Part shown: positions 18,333 to 28,900 of the stretch, piece by piece | How the letters are laid out: each line of letters starts with the position of its first letter | Numbering within the stretch: the stretch's first letter is position 1 | Origin: Bacillus xiapuensis | GTDB taxonomy: Bacteria > Bacillota > Bacilli > Bacillales > Domibacillaceae | DNA length: 64,000 nucleotides | Direction: 5' to 3' | Assembly (NCBI RefSeq): GCF_002797355.1 | Contig: NZ_KZ454939.1 | Location: forward strand, 2,091,875 to 2,155,874 | Position numbers and translations under genes: made by a program | The notes under the pieces: generated by a model | Databases searched by the model: none | What the model was told of the DNA's origin: nothing | Seen by the model: the letters and a program-made list of their open reading frames with translations, nothing else

Positions 18333-20114
18333 TTATCGCTGCAGTTTCCGAAGGATGGCATCCGCTGTCCGTTCCGGCATCCCCGCTGCTACCAGCTCTT
18401 CTTTTGTTGCTTCCTTCAGCTTCTTCACAGAGCCAAATGTTTTCAGCAGTTTATTTTTCCGCTTAGGTCCGATGCCTTCTATATCATCAAGTATGGACTG
18501 AAAGGCATTCTTGCCCCGAACCTGGCGGTGAAAGGTGATCGCAAAGCGATGGACCTCATCCTGAATGCGCTGCAGCAAATAAAATTCCTGGCTATTATGC
18601 TCCAATGGCACGATCTCAAGCGGGTCGCCATATAACAGCTGAGACGTGCGGTGTTTGTCATCCTTGGCAAGCCCTGCGACTGGAATATCTAAACTTAACT
18701 CATTAATCAGAACATCCTTCGCCGCGTCAATTTGTCCCTTGCCTCCATCGATAATGATTAGGTCAGGCAGCGGCAGCCCTTCTTGCAGGACGCGCGAATA
18801 GCGGCGGCGAATCACTTCACGCATCGAGTCATAATCATTGGGTCCTTCAACCGTTTTAATTTTAAATTTGCGGTATTCTTTTTTCATCGGCTTGCCGTCG
18901 ATAAAAACGATCATGGCGGATACGGGATCTGCCCCTTGAATATTGGAGTTATCGAATGCCTCTATTCTGAGAGGAGGATAAATGCTCATGGCACGGCCGA
19001 GCTGTTCAACGGCTTTAATCGTCCGTTCCTCGTCGCGCTCTATCAGCGCAAACTTCTCCCGCAGGGCGGCAGCGGCATTGTTTTCCGCCAGCTTAACCAA
19101 ATCTTTCTTCTTTCCCCGCTGCGGCTTTAGCATTTTCACTTCGATCAGCTGCTCCGCCAGTGCTGCATCCACCTTGTTCGGAAGCAGGATTTCTTTCGGT
19201 TTGAAATGATTGGGCTGATCATAAAAACGGCCAAGATACGTTAGAAATTCTTCTTCCGGCTCATCATAAAATGGAAATAAAGAGACGTCACGCTCAATCA
19301 GCTTTCCTTGCCGGACGAAAAATCCTTGCACGCACATCCAGCCTTTGTCCACGGCATATCCAAACACATCACGATCTGTAAAATCCATAATATTGATTTT
19401 CTGCTTCTCCATCAGCGCCTCAATATGGGCAATTTGATCGCGATATTCCTTGGCCCGTTCAAACTCGAGTTTTTCTGCGGCTTCCTGCATTCTCTTCGTC
19501 AGCTGCTCTTTCACTTGCAGGTGACCCCCATTCAAAAAGCGGGAAATATCGTCCTTAAGCTCCCGGTATTCCGCTTCTGATACTTCCTTTACGCAAGGCG
19601 CTAAGCACTGCCCCATATGGTAATAAAGGCATACCCGATCCGGCAAATGGCGGCATTTGCGGAGAGGATACAAACGATCCAGCAGCTTTTTCGTTTCATT
19701 GGCGGCGTGAGCGTTCGGGTACGGGCCGAAATATTTCCCTTTATCTTTCTTCACCTTCCGGGTAATAAGCAGGCGGGGATGGCGTTCAGCCGTCAATTTA
19801 ATAAACGGATAGCTCTTATCATCCTTAAGCATCACATTATATTTCGGATCATGCTTCTTGATTAAATTCAGTTCTAAAATGAGCGCTTCTAAATTGGATG
19901 ATGTGATAATGTATTCAAAATCAGCGATTTCGCTGACCAGCCGCTGCGTTTTGCCGTCATGTGACCCGGTAAAATAAGAGCGCACTCGATTTTTCAGCAC
20001 TTTCGCTTTTCCAACATAAATAATAGTGCCTTGACGATCCTTCATTAAATAGCAGCCGGGCTGCTCCGGAAGCAGCGCCAGCTTGTTTTTGATCCGATCA
20101 TTCATTGTCTTCAC
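18333..20114 (-). CDS. uvrC: UvrABC excinuclease subunit C
   Basis: 593 residues. GIY-YIG nuclease domain at the N-terminus ([20 protein letters not shown]). A Cys cluster comes next ([21 protein letters not shown]), then a UvrB-binding UVR motif ([20 protein letters not shown]). The RNase H-like second nuclease domain follows ([21 protein letters not shown]), and the C-terminal part is a helix-hairpin-helix pair ([18 protein letters not shown]). It incises both sides of DNA lesions. Preceded by a long leader of about 170 nt after the trxA terminator. Confidence 0.97.
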   Translation of the reverse strand: MKTMNDRIKNKLALLPEQPGCYLMKDRQGTIIYVGKAKVLKNRVRSYFTGSHDGKTQRLVSEIADFEYIITSSNLEALILELNLIKKHDPKYNVMLKDDKSYPFIKLTAERHPRLLITRKVKKDKGKYFGPYPNAHAANETKKLLDRLYPLRKCRHLPDRVCLYYHMGQCLAPCVKEVSEAEYRELKDDISRFLNGGHLQVKEQLTKRMQEAAEKLEFERAKEYRDQIAHIEALMEKQKINIMDFTDRDVFGYAVDKGWMCVQGFFVRQGKLIERDVSLFPFYDEPEEEFLTYLGRFYDQPNHFKPKEILLPNKVDAALAEQLIEVKMLKPQRGKKKDLVKLAENNAAAALREKFALIERDEERTIKAVEQLGRAMSIYPPLRIEAFDNSNIQGADPVSAMIVFIDGKPMKKEYRKFKIKTVEGPNDYDSMREVIRRRYSRVLQEGLPLPDLIIIDGGKGQIDAAKDVLINELSLDIPVAGLAKDDKHRTSQLLYGDPLEIVPLEHNSQEFYLLQRIQDEVHRFAITFHRQVRGKNAFQSILDDIEGIGPKRKNKLLKTFGSVKKLKEATKEELVAAGMPERTADAILRKLQR

Positions 20115-20282
20115 CTCCCGTTGAATGGACGGCTGCTTTCATAACGTCAAGCATGAGCCGGCACATCCAATCCGGCACGGCTCAGTTAAACTTTCAAGCG
20201 GATATCCCCCAGTTTCTCTCAAGGGGAACTATCCAAGGGACATCCTTTACCAGCGCTTCTCCTTTATCAGAGCGCTAGCAAA
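20115..20282 (-). other. Structured leader between trxA and uvrC
   Basis: About 170 bases with several self-complementary elements: GCGCT … AGCGC near 20250-20275, CCCC … GGGG near 20205-20230, and GAGCCG … CGGCTC near 20155-20185. No open frame and no match to a riboswitch class that I recognise. It would form the 5' leader of uvrC if transcription reads in from trxA or starts near 20280. Confidence 0.35.
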
Positions 20283-20309
20283 AAACCGCCCTCTACAGAA
20301 GGCGGTTCC
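20283..20309 (-). terminator. Intrinsic terminator of trxA
   Basis: ACCGCC … GGCGGT stem followed by TTTTTT on the minus strand, 12 bases after the trxA stop. Confidence 0.85.
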
Positions 20310-20320
20310 TTTCCAAACGA

Positions 20321-20635
20321 TTAAGCATGTTTGTTAATTAATTCAGCTAAAGCTTCTTTCGGCTGGAAGCCGATCACTTTATCTACCGGCTCGCCGTCTT
20401 TAAATAAAATAAGTGTCGGAATGCTCATCACGCCATACTTTCCAGCTGTTTCTTGGTTTTCATCTACATCGATTTTCACGATTTTCGCTTTATCGCCAAT
20501 TTCAGCATCCAGCTCTTCCAGTACAGGAGCGATCATTTTACAAGGTCCGCACCAAGGAGCCCAAAAGTCCGCAAGAACAAGTCCGCTGCTAGTCTCACTT
20601 GAAAAATTCTGATCTGTTGCTTTTACAATTGCCAT
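20321..20635 (-). CDS. trxA: Thioredoxin
   Basis: 104 residues with the active site WCGPC (about residues 29-33, in [16 protein letters not shown]), the cis-Pro in [12 protein letters not shown], and buried DV/D residues typical of the fold. General protein disulfide reductant, recycled by thioredoxin reductase. A monocistronic unit ending in its own terminator, with an AGGAGGTTATATGG start region. Confidence 0.97.
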   Translation of the reverse strand: MAIVKATDQNFSSETSSGLVLADFWAPWCGPCKMIAPVLEELDAEIGDKAKIVKIDVDENQETAGKYGVMSIPTLILFKDGEPVDKVIGFQPKEALAELINKHA

Positions 20636-20798
20636 CCATATAACCTCCTAATGTAACGATATACTATGGACAGTATATCATCGTTTAGTCAGTGGCGCTA
20701 TTTTTTTGTTTCAAAACTACTATACCCGCTCCTTATGATAATATTCCTCTCTCTGTCCGGGTGCTCCTTCCGCAGAAAATTCTGAGCTTCTCTCTGCT

Positions 20799-20844
20799 GA
20801 ACGGATAAGCTGCCAGCCTTCTGCGGCTGGCAGCTTATCCGTTC
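20799..20844. repeat. 20-bp perfect inverted repeat directly after etfA
   Basis: Arms 20799-20818 and 20825-20844 (GAACGGATAAGC… / …GCTTATCCGTTC) are perfectly complementary around the hexamer TTCTGC, ending one base before the etfA stop codon. There is no T run on either side, so it is not a classical terminator. It may stabilise the 3' end of the mRNA. Confidence 0.85.
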
Positions 20845-20845
20845 A

Positions 20846-21826
20846 CTACGACATCGCTACTTTTAATTTTCTAAATTCTTCCGTCAGCATCGGCACCACT
20901 TCAAAAAGATCGCCGACAATGCCATAATCCGCTACGCTAAAAATGCTCGCTTCCGGATCTTTGTTAATGGCGACAATCACCTTGGAGTTCGACATCCCGG
21001 CTAAATGCTGAATGGCCCCCGATATTCCGCAGGCAATGTAAAGATCGGGTGTGACTACTTTGCCGGTTTGGCCGATTTGCAGGGAATAATCGCAATAATC
21101 AGCGTCACAAGCTCCACGGGAAGCTCCCACAGCTCCGCCTAGAACATCGGCCAGTTCTTGCAGCGGCTCAAAGCCTTCCTCGCTTTTCACGCCGCGCCCG
21201 CCGGCAACAATGACTTTCGCTTCAGATAAATCCACCCCTTCCGTTGTTTTGCGAACCACTTCCCGAATAAATGTCCGGATATCTTTAATATTCGCCAGCA
21301 CCGATGTGATGTCTCCGGAACGGGATTCATTCTTCTCAAGCGGGGAGATATTATTCGGGCGGACACTTGCCAAAACGATGCCTTCGCTGACCGCTATCTT
21401 TTCAAATGCTTTTCCCGAGTAAATCGGCCGGGTAAAAACAATTTGTCCCCCTTCTTCCTCTATTGCTGTTATATCTGAAACCAACCCGGCATCCAGCTTA
21501 GCTGCTATTCTCGGCGACAGATCCTTCCCTAACGCCGTATGCCCAAAAACGATCCCTTCCGGTTGTTCTTGATCCACTGCGGCAAGCAGAGCTTGCGAGA
21601 AACCGTCCGATGTATACAGAGCCAACAACTCATTCTCCACTGTCACCACGCGGTCAGCTCCATATTTAATCATTTGCTCTCCTAAAGATTGCACCGATTC
21701 GCCAAGCAGCACCCCGACCACTTCGCCGCCTTGGGCGATTGTTACGGCTGCAGCAATCGCTTCAAACGATACGTTTCTTAATGCTCCATCGCGAACTTCC
21801 CCAAGTACCAATACTTTCTTTCCCAT
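20846..21826 (-). CDS. etfA: Electron transfer flavoprotein alpha subunit
   Basis: 326 residues. N-terminal adenine-nucleotide-like domain, then the FAD domain with VAGGRGVKSEEGF, GASRGACDADYC, IGQTGKVVTPDLYIACGISG and AINKDPEASIFSVADYGIVGD. Passes electrons from acyl-CoA dehydrogenases to the quinone pool. Starts 18 bp after etfB, in the fatty-acid oxidation cluster. Confidence 0.96.
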   Translation of the reverse strand: MGKKVLVLGEVRDGALRNVSFEAIAAAVTIAQGGEVVGVLLGESVQSLGEQMIKYGADRVVTVENELLALYTSDGFSQALLAAVDQEQPEGIVFGHTALGKDLSPRIAAKLDAGLVSDITAIEEEGGQIVFTRPIYSGKAFEKIAVSEGIVLASVRPNNISPLEKNESRSGDITSVLANIKDIRTFIREVVRKTTEGVDLSEAKVIVAGGRGVKSEEGFEPLQELADVLGGAVGASRGACDADYCDYSLQIGQTGKVVTPDLYIACGISGAIQHLAGMSNSKVIVAINKDPEASIFSVADYGIVGDLFEVVPMLTEEFRKLKVAMS

Positions 21827-21844
21827 GTTCGTCCCTCCTGTCAG

Positions 21845-22618
21845 TTATATGACCTTTTCTTCTTTATGCAATGCGTTGACCAGCTCTTTTACTTGGCCGC
21901 TTAAGTCTCCCTCAAGAACACGCCCTGCTTCCTTTTTGGGCGGGAGAAAAACATCAAGCGTTTTCGTTTTCGGTTCAACGTCCTCTTCTTCAAGATCCAG
22001 ATCGTCCAGCTCCAGTTCTTCAAGCGGCTTTTTCTTGGCTTTCATAATACCCGGCAAAGACGGATAGCGCGGTTCATTGAGTCCTTGCTGTGCCGTTACG
22101 AGCAGCGGAAGCGAAGTTTCGATCTTTTCTGAATCCCCCTCCACATCGCGGACAATTTGCACCGTATCACCGTCGATTTCGATGCTTGTGATCGTTGTGA
22201 CACTAGGAATGTTCAGCTGCTCCGCCACGCGCGGCCCCACTTGTCCGCTGCCGCCATCCACAGCGACATTTCCGGCAATAATTAAATCCGCTCCTTTATC
22301 CTTTAAATACTCAGCTAAAATTTTAGCTATTGTATATTGATCGCTTTCCTCTACATCCTCTTCTGTATTGATGAGCACCGCTTTATCAGCTCCCATGGCC
22401 AGTGCTGTGCGCAGCTGCTTTTCGCTTTCTTCTGTGCCGACGGTGACGACTGTTACTTCGCCTCCCTGATCATCGCGAATTTGGATCGCTTCTTCCACCG
22501 CGTATTCATCATAGGGATTAATAATGAATTCCGCTCCGTCCTCTTGAATCGCACCATTTTCGATGGAAATCTTCTCTTCTGTATCGAATGTTCTCTTTAA
22601 CAGTACATAGATGTTCAT
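21845..22618 (-). CDS. etfB: Electron transfer flavoprotein beta subunit
   Basis: 257 residues from the ATG at 22618, which is correctly spaced from GGAGGGGAA and gives the family length; an in-frame GTG at 22633 would put the ribosome site inside the gene. Sequence MNIYVLLKRTFDTEEKISI, NPYDEYAVEEAIQI, VTVGTEESEKQLRTALAMGADK and the AMP-binding region AGNVAVDGGSGQVGPRVAEQL are typical. A very acidic C-terminal loop (LEELELDDLDLEEEDVE) is noticeable. Partner of EtfA. Confidence 0.96.
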   Translation of the reverse strand: MNIYVLLKRTFDTEEKISIENGAIQEDGAEFIINPYDEYAVEEAIQIRDDQGGEVTVVTVGTEESEKQLRTALAMGADKAVLINTEEDVEESDQYTIAKILAEYLKDKGADLIIAGNVAVDGGSGQVGPRVAEQLNIPSVTTITSIEIDGDTVQIVRDVEGDSEKIETSLPLLVTAQQGLNEPRYPSLPGIMKAKKKPLEELELDDLDLEEEDVEPKTKTLDVFLPPKKEAGRVLEGDLSGQVKELVNALHKEEKVI

Positions 22619-22685
22619 CTTTTCCCCTCCCACATCCTCAACTTTCTATCGTTTTAAAAGATTCTGAAAAAATATTTCAAAAAAA

Positions 22686-23459
22686 TTATTTGCCTGCAAA
22701 TTCAGGCCGGCGCTTTTCGAGAAAAGCTTGGATTCCTTCCTTCGCATCTTCCGAAGAAAATACGGTTCCAAAAGACTCCGCTTCTTTCCGAACGCCCTCG
22801 TAGTACTCGGCATGCTTTGAATAATTCAGCAGCTCAAGAGCCGCTTTTGTGCTTACAGGACTTTTTTCCGCTATTTTTGCAGCCAGCTCCCGCGCTTTTG
22901 GCAGCAGTTCTTCCTCGGGATAAGCGCGATTGGCGAGTCCCCACTGCACCGCCTCCGTTCCTGATACCGGTTCGCTCGTCAGCAGCATTTCCGCAGCCTT
23001 AGCCATGCCTACATATCGCGGCAGACGCTGTGAACCCGCAAATCCCGGCACGAGCCCTAAGGACAGTTCCGGCAGCCCCAGCTTGGCGTTTTCAGTCACC
23101 AATCGAATGTGGCAGCTCATCGCCAGCTCCAGTCCCCCGCCCAGCGCCGCGCCATGAATCGCAGCAATCACCGGCTTCGGGAAGCGTTCCACTCTTTCAA
23201 AGATCCGCTGTCCGTAGGCAGCCAGCTCAGCGAAACGCTCTTTCGTTTCAATGGAAGTAAACTCTTTAATATCCGCACCTGCCGAGAAGAACCTGCCTTC
23301 CCCGCTAATTATTGCCACTCGCACATCTGGATCCTTTTCAATGTCATTCAATGCTTCATCTATTTCCGCAATCAGCGCCTTTGAAAGAGCATTTGCGGGC
23401 GGATGCTGAATCGTCATTTCAGCTATGCGGCCCTTTCTTTCCCAGGATATGTAGCTCAT
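22686..23459 (-). CDS. fadB: Enoyl-CoA hydratase
   Basis: 257 residues, crotonase fold. The oxyanion-hole stretch FFSAGADIKEF and HGAALGGGLELAMSCHIRL carries the first catalytic Glu. The second acidic residue is in LGLPELSLGLVPGFAGSQRL. Hydrates trans-2-enoyl-CoA in beta-oxidation. Its place between fadR and etfB matches the B. subtilis lcfA-fadR-fadB-etfB-etfA order. Confidence 0.93.
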   Translation of the reverse strand: MSYISWERKGRIAEMTIQHPPANALSKALIAEIDEALNDIEKDPDVRVAIISGEGRFFSAGADIKEFTSIETKERFAELAAYGQRIFERVERFPKPVIAAIHGAALGGGLELAMSCHIRLVTENAKLGLPELSLGLVPGFAGSQRLPRYVGMAKAAEMLLTSEPVSGTEAVQWGLANRAYPEEELLPKARELAAKIAEKSPVSTKAALELLNYSKHAEYYEGVRKEAESFGTVFSSEDAKEGIQAFLEKRRPEFAGK

Positions 23460-23488
23460 TTACGTTCCATCCCCTTCCAGTTCGTTGC

Positions 23489-24073
23489 TTAGTGGACAGA
23501 AAATCCGTTTAGCAGCATATCGCTTACACCCGGAGCCAGAGCGACCAAATCATATTTTTGATCATTCATCACCCAAGTGGTAACGGTTTCATCCATCGTA
23601 CCAAAAACCATCTGTCTCGCCAGTAATACGTTTAATGAAGCTCTGAATTCCCCTTTGTTAATACCTTCCTTTAAGATCTCATCCAAAAGTTGCAAATAGT
23701 CTTTAAGCACCTCGTTGATCTTTAAACGAAGCTCCTTATTCGACTGTCTAAGCTCCAACTGAGTGACCACAGCGAGATGCGGATCTTCTGACAGCATTTT
23801 GAAATGGCTTTCCACTAATACTAATAATTTCTCCGCGGCTGTCGATTTTCCTGCAATCGCTTCTTGAATTTTTTCTATAAAATGCCCCATCTTTTCACGA
23901 AAGAGGGAAATAAGAAGGTCCTCTTTATTTTTAAAATATAAATAAATCGTTCCATCTGCCACTCCCGCCTGCTTGGCAATCTTCGCCACTTGAGCTTGAT
24001 GATAACCATTCTCGGCAATTGTCACAACGGCCGCATCAATGATCTGGTGGTATTTAGGTTTATTTCTCTTCAC
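23489..24073 (-). CDS. fadR: Fatty-acid degradation repressor FadR (TetR family)
   Basis: 194 residues from a GTG start at 24073, preceded by AGGAGGG. This matches the B. subtilis FadR length, whereas a longer frame from 24115 would translate the operator. TetR helix-turn-helix: IIDAAVVTIAENGYHQAQVAK, IAKQAGVADGTIYLYFKNKE. The C-terminal domain (VTQLELRQSNKELRLKINE, VFGTMDETVTTWVMNDQKYDL) senses long-chain acyl-CoA in this family, which releases the repressor from DNA. A perfect FadR box lies 28 bp upstream. Confidence 0.95.
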   Translation of the reverse strand: MKRNKPKYHQIIDAAVVTIAENGYHQAQVAKIAKQAGVADGTIYLYFKNKEDLLISLFREKMGHFIEKIQEAIAGKSTAAEKLLVLVESHFKMLSEDPHLAVVTQLELRQSNKELRLKINEVLKDYLQLLDEILKEGINKGEFRASLNVLLARQMVFGTMDETVTTWVMNDQKYDLVALAPGVSDMLLNGFSVH

Positions 24074-24100
24074 AGGCTGACTCCCTCCTGACTCAATAAA

Positions 24101-24118
24101 TGAATGATTATTCATTCA
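24101..24118. promoter_or_regulatory. FadR operator
   Basis: TGAATGATTATTCATTCA agrees fully with the published Bacillus FadR consensus (TGAATGA-N-TA-N-TCATTCA). It lies between lcfA and the fadR start, so it would control fadR-fadB-etfBA from an internal promoter and autoregulate fadR. Confidence 0.9.
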
Positions 24119-24183
24119 TTATACATCATATCCTCTATCTGCAAAAGGGTCAAGAGGGCGCCTGATAATCTTTTTTTCTTCTT

Positions 24184-25854
24184 TTATTTCTGTTCTTCGT
24201 CTATTAATGCCCTTCTTAATATTTTGCCGACGGCTGTTTTAGGAAGTTCTTCCCTGAATTCATAAATCCGCGGCACTTTATAAGAAGCTAACCGTTCTCT
24301 CGCATAGCGGTTCAGCTCTTCTTCTGATGCATGGCTTCCGGCCTTCAGTACAATATACGCTTTGACCGTTTCTCCGCGGTAGGGATCGGGGACTCCGAGG
24401 ACGATTGCTTCTTGAATGGCTTCATGCTCATAAAGCACTTCCTCCACCTCACGCGGATAAATATTGTAGCCGCCCGCTACGATCATGTCCTTCTTGCGGT
24501 CCACCACAAAAAAATAACCTCTCTCATCCATGTAACCGAGATCTCCTGTAAGCAGCCAGCCGTCTTTAAAAACGTTTTCTGTTTCCTGCGGCCGATTCCA
24601 ATACCCTTTCATCACTTGCGGTCCTTTAATGGCAATTTCTCCAATTTGATTTGGCGGCAGGGGATCACCGGTTGTCAAAGACAGGATCGCCGCGTCAGTA
24701 TCAGGCCAAGGAACACCTACGCTGCCGCTCACTCTTTCACCACCCCAAAGAAAGTTGGCATGCGATACCGGAGACGTTTCCGAAAGACCATACCCTTCCA
24801 CCAGCTTTCCGCCAGTGATTTGTTCAAACCTTTGCTGCACTTCTAACGGAAGCGGAGCCGAACCGCTCAAGCAAGCATGTATGGACGATAAATCATACTT
24901 TTTCAAACGGGGATCGTTCAGTAAAGCGATGTAAATGGTTGGCGCACCCGGGAATAATGTCGGCCGCTGTTTCGCGATTGTTTTGAGCGTGGTCTTCACA
25001 TCAAATTTCGGCAGCAGCACCATTTTAAAGCCTTGCATAACCGATAAGATCATAACCGTCGTCATGCCGTATACATGGAAGAACGGCAGCACCCCCAGAA
25101 CGACTTCCTCTCCTTCTTGACATCGATACATCCAATTGGCGCACATGGATGCGTTAGCGACAAGATTCTTATGGGTGAGCATCACTCCCTTTGGAAATCC
25201 GGTCGTGCCTCCCGTATATTGCAGCAGTGCAAGATCCGTCTCAAATTCAAACGGAATCTTCATTTCTTTTGCAGCTTCATTCGCCATAATCTGCTTAAAA
25301 TGATGATTGGATCCGCACTCTTTTACTTCGACCAGCCATCCGCTCTGCTTCTTCTGAATAAATGGGTACAGGATATTTTTCGGAAAGGGCAAATAATCTT
25401 TGACAGCGGTTACAATCAGATGTTCTAGCGAAGTGTTTTTCCATATTTTTCGCACGCGGGGATATAAGAGATCAAGGGTAATCATTACTTTAGCACCGGA
25501 ATCCGTCATTTGATATTCAATTTCTCTTTCCATATACAGAGGATTGGTTGGGACAACGACGCCGCCGGCATACAGCACACCGAAATAACTGATCACCGCC
25601 TGCGGTCCGTTTGGAAGCATGATGGCGACACGGTCTCCTTTGCGAATGCCGATTTTTTTTAAATAGGTTCCAAGCTTTAAAGCGGATTCATAGATCTCTT
25701 TAAAAGTCAGCTCTTTGCCTAAAAAGTGAATAGCTGTTTTCTTTGGATACCTTTCGGCCGCGTTGGACAAATAGGACTGCACGGTCCGCTTTTCATACGT
25801 TAAGGTGGTCGCGATTTCTTTTGGGTATTGCTTGAGCCATGGCTTGCCACTCAT
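24184..25854 (-). CDS. lcfA: Long-chain fatty acid-CoA ligase
   Basis: 556 residues, AMP-forming acyl-CoA synthetase. P-loop-like motif YTGGTTGFPKGVMLTH, A5 motif VEGYGLSETSP, A7 motif WLLTGDLGYMDERGYFFVVDRKKDMI, and the C-terminal catalytic Lys in PKTAVGKILRRAL. Activates imported fatty acids for beta-oxidation. AAGGAGGT lies 8 bp before ATG. First gene of the fatty-acid cluster; fadR starts 110 bp downstream. Confidence 0.96.
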   Translation of the reverse strand: MSGKPWLKQYPKEIATTLTYEKRTVQSYLSNAAERYPKKTAIHFLGKELTFKEIYESALKLGTYLKKIGIRKGDRVAIMLPNGPQAVISYFGVLYAGGVVVPTNPLYMEREIEYQMTDSGAKVMITLDLLYPRVRKIWKNTSLEHLIVTAVKDYLPFPKNILYPFIQKKQSGWLVEVKECGSNHHFKQIMANEAAKEMKIPFEFETDLALLQYTGGTTGFPKGVMLTHKNLVANASMCANWMYRCQEGEEVVLGVLPFFHVYGMTTVMILSVMQGFKMVLLPKFDVKTTLKTIAKQRPTLFPGAPTIYIALLNDPRLKKYDLSSIHACLSGSAPLPLEVQQRFEQITGGKLVEGYGLSETSPVSHANFLWGGERVSGSVGVPWPDTDAAILSLTTGDPLPPNQIGEIAIKGPQVMKGYWNRPQETENVFKDGWLLTGDLGYMDERGYFFVVDRKKDMIVAGGYNIYPREVEEVLYEHEAIQEAIVLGVPDPYRGETVKAYIVLKAGSHASEEELNRYARERLASYKVPRIYEFREELPKTAVGKILRRALIDEEQK

Positions 25855-25887
25855 TGCCGTACCTCCTTAAGATTGCGAAAATTTAAA

Positions 25888-25903
25888 ATACTTATTTAAG
25901 TAT
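25888..25903. promoter_or_regulatory. Palindrome upstream of lcfA
   Basis: ATACTTATTTAAGTAT: 7-bp perfect arms with a 2-bp centre, 34 bp upstream of the lcfA start, in an AT-rich region likely to contain the promoter. It does not match the FadR box. Operator identity unknown. Confidence 0.4.
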
Positions 25904-25944
25904 ACTCTATTCAGCCTCTTTTTGCCAAATGCCAATTCTAAGAA

Positions 25945-25980
25945 TCAGAAAAAGCGGCCGGTTCTTCAGCCGGCCGCCTT
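25945..25980 (-). terminator. Intrinsic terminator of the RND pump gene
   Basis: GCGGCCGG … CCGGCCGC stem followed by TTTTT on the minus strand, directly after the pump stop codon. Confidence 0.85.
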
Positions 25981-25985
25981 TGCGA

Positions 25986-28900
25986 TTAAGCGCTTCTCTG
26001 CATATCCCGATTTTTGTTCTTGCGTTCGCGTTTCACCGCTTTGTAAATGGATGGCACCACAATCAGCGTCAGCAATGTAGATGTCGTCAATCCGCCAATC
26101 ACCGTGATCGCCAGCCCCTTTGATATTAAAGCGGCTGAAACGGATTCTGTATCGCTCGAAAGCGCCAGAGGAATCAAAGCGCAGATCGTCGCTACCGCTG
26201 TCATTACGATCGGACGCAAACGCACCTTGCCCGCTTCGACTAATGCCTCCGTAATATCCATTCCTTCTTTGCGGTTCGTTTCCACCCGGTCTAGCAGCAC
26301 GACCGCATTGGTAACCACGACGCCGATCAGCATAAGCAAACCGATCATGGAACTTAGTGACAGCGGCTGTCCGGTTGCCAGCAATAAACTGAAAGAACCA
26401 ATCGGCACGAAAAGAATGGATGTCAAAATGACTACTGGTGTCCAGATTCCCTGGAAGGTCGCACATAGAACGATAAATACTAACCCTATCGCCATGAGCA
26501 TTGCTGAAATGATATTGGTGAATTCTTTATTAATTTCCTCATTGGCTCCGCCTGTTTTTAAAGTAACGCCTTCAGGGAAGGAAAGTTCCTTCATCTCTTT
26601 TTCTATTTTCTGAGACATCTCTAAGACGTTTTGGCCTTTGACGGTTGCTGTTACTTTAGCTAATGCCTTTCCGCCTTCATGCTTAATTTCTTGCGGGGTT
26701 TTGACTTCCTTAACCTCCGCCACTTCTTTCAGCGGCTTTTCCCCGTTTCCTGTAGGGACTTTTAAATTCAGCAGCTGCTCTTTAGTGGAAATTTTTTGGT
26801 TGTAAGCGAGCGTTAGCTGGTACAGTTCATCTTGAATCTCATAATCCAAGAGCTGAACCGGCAGCAGCCGCTCTTGAACAGCACTTAAAATCTGCTGGCT
26901 GTTCACATTGGCTTGACGGCCCTCTTCATTAATCTCTACTTCCCATTTTGTAAGAGCGCTTGTCATTTCATTGCGAATATTCTTTAAATCATCGTTTTTC
27001 TTCAGTTCCTCTTCCACCATGCCGGATGCTTTTTTAAGCGCAGCAAAATTATCGCCGTATAATTCAACATTGATTTCATTGCCGCCAGGGGCACCGCCAA
27101 CCGGAGAGAAATCTTCCACGGTAATTTCCGCTTTCGGCACTTCCTTCTCCAAATCCCCTTTAAATTCCTTGAGCAGGGAATCCGCTTGATAGCCTTTTTT
27201 CAATTTCACAATGAACAGCGCCTGATTATCTTTCTTTTGCATGTTCATCTGGTCGAGTGATTGCCCGACTTCGGCGCTGCTGTAGTCCACTTCTTTTCGT
27301 TCTTGTAAATAGCTTTCTATCTTCTCTGATGCTGCATTCGTTTCATCAAGAGTCGCTTGAACAGGCAGGGTCATTCCCACTTTCATCGATGTGCCGCTCT
27401 CAGACGGCATGAGGGAAAAGCCCATCATCGGAACAAGCGCAAAGGAACCGACGAGTAACATAATGGAGGCAATAATGACCAGCCATTTTCTTTTCAAGGC
27501 GCCGCGCAAACATTTTTCATAAAATTGCAGCAGCTTGCTCTCCCGTTCTTTTTTCGCCTTTTTCTTTAAGAAGACGCTGCCTAGCATAGGAATCAGCATA
27601 ATGGCGACAAGATAGGAAGCGATAATTGAGAAGACTACCGCCAAAGAAAACGGCCGGAACTGTTCGCCTGTATAGCCCGAGACGAATACGATCGGCAAGA
27701 AGACAATGCACGTGACAATGGTCGAAGAACCGACCGCTTTCATGACTTCCTTCGTTGCTTTTTCTGCAATTTCCTTCTTTGGCAATTGATCGCCTTTTTC
27801 CTTCAGCCAGCGGTCGATGTTTTCAATTACAACGATGCCGTCATCCACGATTCGGCCGATGGCGACAGCCAGTCCTCCAAGCGTCATGACGTTCAAACTA
27901 TAGCCCATCTTCTCAAAAATAAAGATCGTCACAAATATAGAAACTGGCAATGAAATAATGGAGATGATCGTAGCCCGGAAGCTGCGCAAAAATAACGCGA
28001 TGACGATCACAGTAAACAAGGCGCCAAATAGCCCTTCCTTCACCAGCTTGGAAATCGACGTTTCGATTTCATTTCCGAAGTCCATGATCGGATAGACTTC
28101 AAACTTCTCTTTCTCTTTATATTTATCTATGACTTTATGGATCGCTTTTGTGATTTCGACCGTGTTGCCGCTCTTCTCTTTCGTTACGTCGATGACAAAG
28201 GCCGGCTTACCGTTATAGCGGGAAGTTTCTTGTTCCTCTTCCTTCATTTCAATCTTCGCAATATCGCCGAGAGCCACTGGCTTTGCTGCCGTTCCTGGAG
28301 GCAGTTGCGCTGAAACTTTCAGCTGCTTCAGCTGCTCTATGGAGCGGACTTGGGGAGTCAAATCTACCGGAATGGTAGCCCCGTCGTTTTCAATCGTTCC
28401 GACGGATAAACTTTTGTTTGTCGACTCTAAAGATTGCTTGACCGCTTCTAATGTAAGACCATGTTCTTTGGCTTTCTTTTCATCTACTTCAATCATCCAT
28501 TGCTTTTTCAATTCCCCATTGATGTTGATATTCGCAATACCGGCTATTTTCTTCATTTCCGGGATGATGGTTTCATTCAGGCTTTCCTGCAATTCCTCTT
28601 GGCGATCGGAAGCGATAGCAAATTGCAGGATCGTATTCATCATACTGTCGGTTGTCAAAATATTGTGATCCGTATATTCCGGGAGCGCCAGCCCGCTGAT
28701 TAACGTCTCCAGTTTAGCAGAGGATTTATCCAAATCTGTCCCATAAGGATATTCCACTATAAATGTAATCATTTGGCTGGATGTCGTGCTTGTGATGCTT
28801 TTCGTATCTTCGGATGCTTCCAGCCGCTCCTCAAACGGCTTTGTAATATTCTCCTCATTTTCCTCCGCAGACGTGCCACCCGGAGTCGTCATCTGAACAA

